Shown in pieces: positions 26,301-32,915 of a stretch of 59,041 nucleotides of DNA; position 1 is the first letter of the stretch, and each line of letters begins with the position of its first letter. The position numbers and the translations under genes were made by a program. The notes under the pieces are model-generated. The model saw only the letters and a list, made by a program, of their open reading frames with translations, was not told the origin of the DNA and did not search any database. Source of the DNA: Pseudomonadota bacterium (lineage in GTDB: Bacteria; Pseudomonadota; Alphaproteobacteria; Acetobacterales; Acetobacteraceae); assembly GCA_021808055.1 (NCBI GenBank), contig JAKBCH010000007.1:1-59041 (forward strand), read 5' to 3'.

Positions 26301-26780
26301 GCTCATCCACAGCAGCAGCGCGTGCGCGCGCGAAAGGCCATTTTTGCGGCTCTGGCTGGAGGCGGCGGTCCACGGATCACGAAAAATATGCACCACTTGC
26401 GGCTTGTGCCCGGCTTGTTTGGCCACCCGCTCATAAAGCGGCAGGGTGCGGCACAAATGCGGGTGCTTCAGGCCCCAGAGCTGATCTTCCTGGGTAAACC
26501 GGCGGCGCAAAATCTCGTCGAGCTGTGTGGCCAGCGGGGCGATATCGGTGCGGTCCATCCAGCCCGTCGGCAGGCCGCGCACATCCGTCCAATCCACGCC
26601 CAGACGGTTGAACAAATGCGCGTCAAGCTCGATCAGCTCCGGAATTTCATAAAAACCAAGCGGATTATGTTCGTTTGGGTCGGCATCGTTATAAAATTTA
26701 ACCCCGGCCCGTTGCAGCGCGCCAGAGAGTGCGGAAGTGCCGCTGCGATAATAACCGACGATGAAGATGGCGTTGCTCAT
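23367..26780 (-). CDS. Giant sulfotransferase-like / glycosyltransferase-like fusion in the flagellar locus
   Basis: A 1137-residue protein. Residues 1-230 look like a sulfotransferase: FIVGYYRSGTSAL (residues 7-18, PAPS 5'-phosphosulfate loop) and HIFRDPWTAASSQSR (131-145, 3'-phosphate motif). Residues about 320-560 look like a GT2 (GT-A) glycosyltransferase: ADYVAVLNAGDIIAPDG with DMIYSDE and GGFNPEWAGAEEYDLQLRL. A second, weaker GT-A-like unit follows (about 570-770), and the last 250 residues resemble a GT4/DUF-type C-terminal half (PRVLWVDEGFAPPWFQELVNE; LLAAAAGCRLIID). No membrane segments or signal peptide, so cytoplasmic. It sits between flgL and flgA and overlaps flgA by four bases; inferred role is modification of flagellin or other axial proteins. 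Donor and acceptor are unknown. Confidence 0.78.
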   Translation of the reverse strand: MSNAIFIVGYYRSGTSALSGALQRAGVKFYNDADPNEHNPLGFYEIPELIELDAHLFNRLGVDWTDVRGLPTGWMDRTDIAPLATQLDEILRRRFTQEDQLWGLKHPHLCRTLPLYERVAKQAGHKPQVVHIFRDPWTAASSQSRKNGLSRAHALLLWMSYATDAERLARHLPRSWLTYHELLADPAAQLRRIEAELGLALNANLTEASAYLTGQLNRSEKLSHVDLARPLRDLVTRTWDAILARDFEPELWDELAAETADLSGFLSEIGASHGRALPAFGGALLPTAHATSPTAALRPAERTDEGAKARLEALRAEAGKLPRLAVLIAAPTGRAAAVNETLESLRSQWEAPAVVKILAADTLALEGVSIISVSAEPEAMTRRLCDELNLCAAEADYVAVLNAGDIIAPDGCLRFALLAARTNPDMIYSDEVVPSENGGWVRHKPGWDITRLRQAAYIGDWVWYGAKALQAAGGFNPEWAGAEEYDLQLRLAARGAQVERLPEPVFSRRPHSKRDDIPLAVFCARAAKALSQHLLASGMKAEIQNRQHPGLFHHMRVAEDPGTSIIMLCDGAEIPVLDKWLTALLSGKALTGPVILAGAAFSPQMQTYLTAVMAQRDALEGKVLAVIAASKGAALAQAIALAETELVAVLDARMQDLTPHWLEGLRTKLADPGVVAVAARSIAPLGANGKQMLGPIVIGADARLGAGHEPTSPGPGGWLLVDQEASAIAPPGLLARRAALAACNMATHLEGDALWIDLCAQLRAPGARLVWTPDVSIVMPDNALPVIDTGCAFRSGSPAARALPSADPYHHPALSLHGDLLVPELRTGLVCASPRDPASLLLSGDAAQAVAALNAVRAMRHAGLMEADWVPGLPSATDLARRAPQAWVRVNPLHAPHADSPPYTALFNTLPEPDALPALAAAERVFATSPGLAATLRKLAPRGHAVELWRPALSNRYWQNFQAGKGLNTKPRVLWVDEGFAPPWFQELVNETLELAAWMVIERPGVQYSGAVARLAQPENEQGWANLLAQTGPQIMLRPAASETHADHYPALLAAAAGCRLIIDSRLDASASLGALRLPNRKQDWLVALQNAVADLPETLRQGAEARAAALALSTIEQEIPGWARLASPANLASAAE

Positions 26781-26792
26781 GCCGACAATTCC

Positions 26793-28010
26793 TTAAAGAT
26801 ACTTGAACAGGCTGAGGCTTTGCGCCGTGGCGAAGGTTTTCATTGCCGCCTGCACGGCGGTCATGCTCTGGTCCAAGGCGCTGATGGCCGCAGGCATGTT
26901 CACGGCGGTGGCGTTGTTCACCGTGGTTTGCGCCGCTGTTTGCTGTGTGGTGTTGCTGGTGGCGGCGGTGGCCAGCGCCTGCAATGTCACGCCGTTTTGC
27001 GCCTGTGCGGTAGTGATTGCCTGCTGGTATTGCGCCAGCCCGGCGAGGCTCTGGTTAAGCACCTGGTTGGTTTGCGCCACCTGCGCCGGGGTTGCCTGTG
27101 CGCTGCTGAGGGCTGTTGAAATTTGCTGGAGCAGCGCGAAGGCTGATTGCGGACGCGCGGGCGAAATGGTGAAGCTGTCGCCATTCGCGGGGGCGCCGGT
27201 AATTTCGTAATTCACCCCGGCCAGCTGCAAATTGGTCTGGTTGGTTCCCCCGCTGGTCAACGTGCCGGTAGAGAGGGTGGTGCCGCCCTGCGTGGCCGTG
27301 TAGGTTGTGGTGTTGCCGGAAACTGCGAATGCAACCGTGATCGGCGAATTGCCCTGCTGGAACGCATTGGCGGTCGCAGCGCTGACCAGCCCTTGCTGAA
27401 GCATTTGCCCGGTGCCACCATTGCTGCCATTGGCTGTGATAACCGAAGTACCATCCCCCGCAAGGGCTGAGGTGAACGCCTCGCCGTTCACCAGCGTGTT
27501 CGCGGTGTTGCCCTGGCTGATGGTAGCCTGGGACTGGCCGGAATCGCCAAAGTAAGCAATGTTGCCGCTGGGGTCGGGTTGAAACGGCGCGAGCGAGCCG
27601 CGTGAGCCGCCGAACAGATAGCTGCCATTGGGCGCGATGGTGTTGCCCGCCGCAAGCAATTCTTTAGATGCGCTCTGCACCTGCAAGGAAAGCGCGTTGA
27701 GGTTTTGCGCGTTGGTGGTGCCGCTGAGGGCTTGCAGCACAATGGACTGAACATTGTCCAGCAACGAGGTAACAGAACTGTAAGCGTTGTTGGCAGCACC
27801 TAGCTGCGTTTGAAGCGCGGCCTGGGTATTATTATTGTTGTTCAATTGGCTTATTTGGTCGTTGCCAAGCGCGGCTGTTTCATAAGCCGCCGGGTTCTGG
27901 CTGGGCGTTTGCACCGCCATGCCGGTTGATATCTGTTGCTGCAACGCGTTGATCTGCGCTTCCTGTGCAGTCAGCGTGGTGGTGAAATTGCTATAAAATG
28001 AGAGCTCCAT
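26793..28010 (-). CDS. flgL: FlgL, hook-filament junction protein (HAP3)
   Basis: A 405-residue flagellin-like protein beginning FYSNFTTTLTAQEAQINALQQQISTG with the helical D0/D1 pattern LGAANNAYSSVTSLLDNVQSIVLQALSG and ending in a short helix FATAQSLSLFKYL. FlgL joins hook to filament. The gene is separated from its usual partner flgK, which is on the other arm at 49101. The Gly/Thr/Asn-rich middle suggests a surface-exposed domain. It follows fliJ by 12 bp. Confidence 0.9.
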   Translation of the reverse strand: MELSFYSNFTTTLTAQEAQINALQQQISTGMAVQTPSQNPAAYETAALGNDQISQLNNNNNTQAALQTQLGAANNAYSSVTSLLDNVQSIVLQALSGTTNAQNLNALSLQVQSASKELLAAGNTIAPNGSYLFGGSRGSLAPFQPDPSGNIAYFGDSGQSQATISQGNTANTLVNGEAFTSALAGDGTSVITANGSNGGTGQMLQQGLVSAATANAFQQGNSPITVAFAVSGNTTTYTATQGGTTLSTGTLTSGGTNQTNLQLAGVNYEITGAPANGDSFTISPARPQSAFALLQQISTALSSAQATPAQVAQTNQVLNQSLAGLAQYQQAITTAQAQNGVTLQALATAATSNTTQQTAAQTTVNNATAVNMPAAISALDQSMTAVQAAMKTFATAQSLSLFKYL

Positions 28011-28022
28011 TTTTGGATTCCT

Positions 28023-28457
28023 TTAAATTTCAGCAGATATTTCGGCTTTTTGGTGAAGATACGGCAGGTCTTGCGCCGCGCGGTTTTGAGCGGTGATCTG
28101 TTCCAGCCGTCGTGCGCTGGCCAGGCGGTCTTGCAAAATGCGGCGCCGGGCGCGTAATTCTGCCAGGGCGGCGGCGCAGCCGGAAAGCTGTGTTTGCTCA
28201 GTGGCGATTGTTTCAGTTAATTGCCGGATCACGGCCTCAGCCTGGGTGCTGAATTGCCCGGCGCGTTTGGCATCGCCCGCGCGGACCACAGCGCCGTCAC
28301 GCCATAAATTGCCCAGCCGCTCCTGATAGGATGTAAGAACCTCGCGCTGTGCCTCATAATGCCGCAGGGCCGCGTTATGTCCGCTTAATTGTTCCAGCAG
28401 CCGCGCCTCCTTGGCCGCGGCCAACAGATCCAGCTTTGCGAAAGCCTGGGGTTTCAT
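28023..28457 (-). CDS. fliJ: FliJ, flagellar export chaperone escort
   Basis: A 144-residue coiled-coil protein (EARLLEQLSGHNAALRHYEAQREVLTSYQERL; TIATEQTQLSGCAAALAELRARRRILQDRL). FliJ sits as the central stalk of the FliI ATPase ring. Its identity rests on length, coiled coil and the fliH-fliI-fliJ order. The ATG overlaps the fliI stop by four bases (ATGA). Confidence 0.84.
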   Translation of the reverse strand: MKPQAFAKLDLLAAAKEARLLEQLSGHNAALRHYEAQREVLTSYQERLGNLWRDGAVVRAGDAKRAGQFSTQAEAVIRQLTETIATEQTQLSGCAAALAELRARRRILQDRLASARRLEQITAQNRAAQDLPYLHQKAEISAEI

Positions 28458-29791
28458 GGTTCATCTCCGAACACGGCGCGCATTTTCGCAAGCGCGCCTT
28501 CCAGCCCTATGCGCGCCGCCGCATCCTGGCGCAGCAAATCCTCCATGGCGGGCATGCGCTGCAAGGCTTCATCCAGCAGCGCATCGCGCCCTGGCGCATA
28601 GGCCCCGAGGTCCAGAATATCCTGTTTTTCCCGCTTGCGGGCCCAAAGGGCGCGGAACCGCCCGGCGAGCTGCAGATGCTCCTTTGTCACCAGCCCCGGC
28701 ATGGGGCGCGAGAGCGAGGCGGAAATATCGATGGGCGGATAAATCGCCGCTTCCGCCATGGCGCGGGAGAGCACGATATGCCCATCCAGAATCGCACGGG
28801 CAGTGTCCGCCACCGGGTCACCCACATGGTCGTCGCCTTCCACCAGCACGGTGTGGATGGCGGTGATGGAGCCCTGGCCGGGTCCGCCATTACCTGCACG
28901 CTCTGCATAGGCGGAAAGCGTGCCGAACACCGAAGGCGGGTAGCCCCTGGTGGCCGGCGGCTCGCCCGCCGCCAGCCCAATTTCCCGCAAGGCCATGGCC
29001 AGGCGCGTCAGGCTATCCACCATCAGCAGCACGTGCTTGCCCTGGGCGCGGAAATATTCAGCGATGGCGGCGGCGCGGTAGGCGCCATGCACGCGGGCAA
29101 GGGCGGTGTCATCCGCCGGGGAGGCCACAACCACCGCGCGCGGCCGGGCTGTGCCCAGATGGTCCTCGATAAATTCCCGAATTTCGCGCCCGCGCTCGCC
29201 GATCATCGCCAGCACCACCACATCCGCCTGAGCGTGGCGGGCGATCATGCCCAGCATGGTGGTTTTGCCGACGCCCGAACCCGCGAACAGCCCCACACGC
29301 ATGCCGCGCCCCAAAGTGGTGAGCGCGTTGATGGCCGAAACCCCGGTATCGAACGGGGTTTCGATTCTGGCGCGGGCCATGGGGTTGATCGGGCTGCCGA
29401 GCATCGGCCAGGGCGTGGTGGCTTCGGGCGGGAGGCTGCCATCCAGCGGGTTGCCGCGTGCATCCAAAATCCGGCCCAGCAGGCCCGGTCCGGTCATCAC
29501 CGCCATCTCGGTGGTTTCCACCCGCACCCGTGCCCCGCGCATAATGCCGCGCGTACCTTGCTCTGGCATCATCAGCATTGCCCCGGCCTCAAACCCGATA
29601 ATCTCGGCGGCAGCCTCGCCTTCCGCTTGCTCGATCATGCAGCGCGCTCCAATGGGGGCTTGCAGCCCGCTCACGCGCAACATCTCACCATTGGCCCGCA
29701 GCACGCGGCCATAGCGGCGCACCAGTGGAGCACTCAGCGCGCTACGCAGTGTCTCCGTCGTGCGGTTGGTAAGGCTTTCCAGCGTCATCAT
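28454..29791 (-). CDS. fliI: FliI, flagellar export ATPase
   Basis: A 445-residue F1-beta-like ATPase. Walker A is AGSGVGKTT (residues 170-178); Walker B is in HVLLMVDSLTRLAMALRE; VVLAMIGERGREIREF is the conserved flagellar/F1 arginine-glutamate block. The C-terminal domain ends with an ILDLGAYAPGRDALLDEALQ pattern. FliI hexamers energise substrate entry to the type III export gate. The ATG overlaps the fliH stop. Confidence 0.97.
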   Translation of the reverse strand: MMTLESLTNRTTETLRSALSAPLVRRYGRVLRANGEMLRVSGLQAPIGARCMIEQAEGEAAAEIIGFEAGAMLMMPEQGTRGIMRGARVRVETTEMAVMTGPGLLGRILDARGNPLDGSLPPEATTPWPMLGSPINPMARARIETPFDTGVSAINALTTLGRGMRVGLFAGSGVGKTTMLGMIARHAQADVVVLAMIGERGREIREFIEDHLGTARPRAVVVASPADDTALARVHGAYRAAAIAEYFRAQGKHVLLMVDSLTRLAMALREIGLAAGEPPATRGYPPSVFGTLSAYAERAGNGGPGQGSITAIHTVLVEGDDHVGDPVADTARAILDGHIVLSRAMAEAAIYPPIDISASLSRPMPGLVTKEHLQLAGRFRALWARKREKQDILDLGAYAPGRDALLDEALQRMPAMEDLLRQDAAARIGLEGALAKMRAVFGDEP

Positions 29792-30438
29792 GCGGCGTTG
29801 TCATTCGGCAGGGCGAGGCTTTCGCGCAACGCGGTAAAGCGGCTTTCCAGCCGCGCATCCCATTCGGTCTTGTCCAACTTGTCGCCGTCTTCTGCTGTAA
29901 GCTCGAGTAACGCCCCGCCGGGGGTAATGCTTTCATCCGCCACCAGCGCCAGCGCTCCGCCGGGCAGTTGCTCGCTCAATCCTGGAATATCGGAAGGATG
30001 CAGATGCAGCCGTATGGTTTGGCGTGGGCCACATTCAGCAGCGGCTTCCTTCAACAGGTTTTTCACAAGCCCCGCCAGCTCGGCACGCGCATTGCCACTC
30101 TCACCGCCCGCAATATGCCGGGCGAGTTGCAAAGCCATGTCCAGCACCAGCTCGGCAAGGTCTTGCTCCTTCAGCGCCAAAGGGGCGGCAAACTGTGCGG
30201 CACCCTGCTCCATAACGCTGAGCATCCGTGCCAGTTTTTCGCGTTGCGGTGCCATCGCGGCAAGGGCGGCGGCCTCCCCGGCTTCCTTCGCTTCACTCAT
30301 GGCTGCGTCTCGAATTTTCGCAATCTCCTGCTTCACGCGCCGTTGAATTTCGGCATCCCGCGCGGCGATATCGGCCGTGTCCGGTGCCAGCACGGTTTGT
30401 ACGAAATGACGGTTGCGGGAGGCTGTTACGAAACTCAT
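29788..30438 (-). CDS. fliH: FliH, negative regulator of FliI
   Basis: A 216-residue protein with a charged helical N-half (AARDAEIQRRVKQEIAKIRDAAMSEAKEAGEAAALA) and a C-half typical of FliH/YscL stators (LVLDMALQLARHIAGGESG ... ITPGGALLELTAEDGDKLD). FliH anchors FliI to the C-ring and to FlhA. The start codon overlaps the stop of the preceding small membrane protein (TAATG). Coupled to fliI by an ATGA overlap. Confidence 0.86.
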   Translation of the reverse strand: MSFVTASRNRHFVQTVLAPDTADIAARDAEIQRRVKQEIAKIRDAAMSEAKEAGEAAALAAMAPQREKLARMLSVMEQGAAQFAAPLALKEQDLAELVLDMALQLARHIAGGESGNARAELAGLVKNLLKEAAAECGPRQTIRLHLHPSDIPGLSEQLPGGALALVADESITPGGALLELTAEDGDKLDKTEWDARLESRFTALRESLALPNDNAA

Positions 30439-30707
30439 TATTCAGTGCCGCGCTGGGGTGGGGCGCTCGGGGCGCTGGAGGTAAGGCGCAGAGATTCGAT
30501 GAAAAGCCCGCCAATCGGTATCAGTAATGCCAATGCGGCGGTCGCCAGCAGCCCCATCGCCAGGGCTGAGAGCAGCCAGGCACCTGCCATGCCGAGATCA
30601 GTGAAGCTGTCGGGTTCATGCGTGGCGGCCCAAGCGGTCATTGCCGCGAGGCTGAGCAGGAAGGGGCTGAACAATTTTTTTGGTTTGCGCGCTTTGGCTT
30701 TGGCCAT
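30438..30707 (-). CDS. Small two-helix membrane protein between motB and fliH
   Basis: An 89-residue protein with a strongly basic start (MAKAKARKPKK) and two hydrophobic segments (about residues 14-28 and 38-72, the second long, with GLLATAALALLIPIGGLFIESL). The positive N-terminus suggests both termini face the cytoplasm. No family is recognised. It is embedded in the operon between motB (7 bp upstream) and fliH (one-base overlap), so it is translated with the stator and export genes; a role in motor or gate assembly is possible but unsupported. Confidence 0.7.
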   Translation of the reverse strand: MAKAKARKPKKLFSPFLLSLAAMTAWAATHEPDSFTDLGMAGAWLLSALAMGLLATAALALLIPIGGLFIESLRLTSSAPSAPPQRGTE

Positions 30708-30714
30708 GTTCCAT

Positions 30715-31551
30715 TCATCCTTGCGGTTGGTTTAGTTGGGAAGCGGTGCCAGAGGGGTCAGGCGCGTGGATAACCACCACCACACGCCGGTTAAGCGCGC
30801 GGCCGGCATCCGTCGCGTTGCTGGCCAAAGGCGAAAACTCGCCAAATCCTTCCGCCGCAAGCAGATTGCCACTAACGCCATTGCTGAGAAAAAGCTGCAC
30901 CACCGCCACCGCGCGCTCCGCCGAGAGCGACCAGTTGGAGGGAAATTGCGCTGTGGCGATAGGCTGATTATCGGTATAGCCCTGCACGGTAATTCTGTAC
31001 CCGGCGGGCAGTTTCGTCAGGCCGCTGCCCACCTGGGCGAGCAGCTTCGTGGCATTGGGCTTCAGCACGGCCTGACCGGAATCAAACAGCACAGACGCAT
31101 CAAGCTGGATGGTTAAAGTGAGCGGCGCATTGTTGATGGTAACCTGATGTTTTTCGACCATCGGCTGAAACAGGGTGCTCAGTTTCAGGTTTAATTGCTG
31201 CAAGGCTTGTAGGTCTTTCGCCAACTGCTTTGCCATGTTCTGCGGAATTTTGGATTGCGCGGAAGTGGGCAATTCCACCCGCGTGGGAATTGGCGAAGTG
31301 TGGTGTTGCAGCACGCCGCTTGAGCCGGATGGTTTCGTAACAATCACAGCAGGTGGTACGCCCTGAAAAGCTTTGATAAACGCTTTGGTGATTTCCTGTT
31401 CCTTGAATTTATTGCGGCTTGAGGATGCATACAGCACCACGAAAGTGGCCAGCAGCAATGTCAGCAAATCGGCGTAGGAAATGATCCAGCGCTCATGGTT
31501 CGGCGGTGGCTCAGGTTTTTGTTTTTTCGCGGGAAGTTTTGTGCCAGCCAT
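30715..31551 (-). CDS. motB: MotB, stator protein
   Basis: A 278-residue protein with a short basic N-terminus, one transmembrane helix (SYADLLTLLLATFVVLYAS, residues 25-43) that carries the proton-accepting Asp28, and a C-terminal OmpA-like peptidoglycan-binding domain (ITVQGYTDNQPI; NWSLSAERAVAVVQLFLSNG; LNRRVVVVIHAPD). Asp28 corresponds to Asp32 in E. coli MotB. Separated from motA by 3 bp. Confidence 0.95.
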   Translation of the reverse strand: MAGTKLPAKKQKPEPPPNHERWIISYADLLTLLLATFVVLYASSSRNKFKEQEITKAFIKAFQGVPPAVIVTKPSGSSGVLQHHTSPIPTRVELPTSAQSKIPQNMAKQLAKDLQALQQLNLKLSTLFQPMVEKHQVTINNAPLTLTIQLDASVLFDSGQAVLKPNATKLLAQVGSGLTKLPAGYRITVQGYTDNQPIATAQFPSNWSLSAERAVAVVQLFLSNGVSGNLLAAEGFGEFSPLASNATDAGRALNRRVVVVIHAPDPSGTASQLNQPQG

Positions 31552-31554
31552 GGT

Positions 31555-32355
31555 TCAGGCTGCCTGGGAAGCGCCTTCTGGCACCTCCTCTTCGGTTTCG
31601 GCCACCTTGGGCTCAGGCGCTTCATGCATGAAGTTTTTCAGCGTCTGCCGGATCACGATACCCGGCTTGCCTTCGGCCAGCAGCAGAAAGCCCTGAATCA
31701 CCACCATCCGTTCGCGCTCCATCTCCTTGGCGATGGATTTCAACCGCCCGCCCAGCGGCAAGGCGATAAGATTGGCAAACCCCACGCCATACACCGTGGC
31801 GATAAAGGCGGTGGCGATGCCTTCGCCCAGCTCGCTCGGGTGGTCCAGCCGCATCATCACATGGATCAGCCCCAGCACGGCGCCCATGACGCCGATTGTG
31901 GGGGAATAACCGCCCAGCGCTTCCCACACATGGCCGGGGTGCTCCTGCTCGCGGTCCAGGTTCTCGGCGATGATGCTGAGCATGGAGGCGAAATCCTCCG
32001 GGGCGGTATTATCCACGATCATCTGCAGGCCCTGGCGCTGAAACGGGTCTTCCACATTCGGAATTTCCTGCTCCAGCACCAGCGTGCCGAAACCGCGCGC
32101 CTTGGCTGACCAATCCGCCACATGGTCGATGAATTCGCCGAGGTCGATCTTGGGCGGCTTGGCCAGCCACATCACTGCCTTGAAGCCGGAGACCAGGGTG
32201 TGAAAGCCGAATTGCACCAGGCAGGCCGATACCGAGCCGCACATGACGATGATGAAAGCGGTGAGGTTGAGCAGCGAGGAAATCGGCACATGGTCCGTCA
32301 ACGCGCCGGCAAGGATGACGAGAATCCCGAGCAGCAGCGTAGCCAAATTTATCAA
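31555..32355 (-). CDS. motA: MotA, stator protein (PomA-like)
   Basis: A 266-residue membrane protein with four hydrophobic segments. The sequence GGYSPTIGVMGAVLGLIHVM holds the conserved Pro of helix 3 and the C-terminal helix ATVYGVGFANLIALPLGGRLKS is typical. It forms the ion channel with MotB and the torque contact with FliG. It begins at an ATG overlapping the stop of fliA (ATGA). The charged cytoplasmic loop is present, but residue-level matches to E. coli Arg90/Glu98 were not verified. Confidence 0.93.
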   Translation of the reverse strand: MINLATLLLGILVILAGALTDHVPISSLLNLTAFIIVMCGSVSACLVQFGFHTLVSGFKAVMWLAKPPKIDLGEFIDHVADWSAKARGFGTLVLEQEIPNVEDPFQRQGLQMIVDNTAPEDFASMLSIIAENLDREQEHPGHVWEALGGYSPTIGVMGAVLGLIHVMMRLDHPSELGEGIATAFIATVYGVGFANLIALPLGGRLKSIAKEMERERMVVIQGFLLLAEGKPGIVIRQTLKNFMHEAPEPKVAETEEEVPEGASQAA

Positions 32356-32915
32356 GATACAAATTCCCCTCGTTGCGCCGCATTGATATGCAGGGCGAGC
32401 GCCTCCAGCGCCCGCTTGCGCAGCCGCGAGGCGTAGCCCTCGCTGATATCCAACACGCTCGCGATTTCCCGATTGTTAAGTTCATCGTAAAAATGCAACG
32501 CCAGCACCCGGTATTCCTGCTCCGGCAGCAGCCGCAGTGCTTCAACCAGCAATCCCCGGTTATCCACGCGGGTGAGCAGAGAAAATGGATCTTGCGGCCC
32601 GTCGCCGCTGTTATGCACGGCGATATCCACGGTTTCCTGGTCGAAATTGGTCTGCCCGCGCTGGTGCGTGCCCTCGCGCCGCAGCCCGTCGATCATGGCA
32701 CCCTTTATGCGCCGCGAGGCAAACGCCTGGAATGGCACGCCATGGTGGGGATCGAAGCGCTGGGTGGCCTCCATCATGCCAATCGCGCCCCATTGCAGCA
32801 TCTCTTCCACATCCGCCCAGGGCATACGCGCCTTCAACAGCAGCGCCATCCGCTTAATCCAGTTGCCATAAAGTGCTGTAAGCTCGGCTTTGCCGGGGGC
32901 GGTGGCGTCAGCCAT
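32352..32915 (-). CDS. fliA: FliA, flagellar sigma-28 factor
   Basis: A 187-residue sigma-70-family protein. Region 2 reads WADVEEMLQWGAIGMMEATQRFD and FQAFASRRIKGAMIDGLR, the FliA/WhiG signature, and region 4 reads NREIASVLDISEGYASRLRKRALEAL. It is shorter than E. coli FliA (239 residues), mostly in the region 3 stretch. It directs RNA polymerase to late flagellar promoters; the fliC promoter candidate fits. FlgM (18871) is its anti-sigma. The start ATGGCTGA overlaps the flhA stop by 8 bases. Confidence 0.92.
   Translation of the reverse strand: MADATAPGKAELTALYGNWIKRMALLLKARMPWADVEEMLQWGAIGMMEATQRFDPHHGVPFQAFASRRIKGAMIDGLRREGTHQRGQTNFDQETVDIAVHNSGDGPQDPFSLLTRVDNRGLLVEALRLLPEQEYRVLALHFYDELNNREIASVLDISEGYASRLRKRALEALALHINAAQRGEFVS

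Noticed and set aside
28349..30346. A 665-residue plus-strand open frame opposite fliJ, fliI and fliH
   Set aside because: Shadow frame; the minus-strand genes have clear motifs such as the FliI Walker A, and the plus frame has none.
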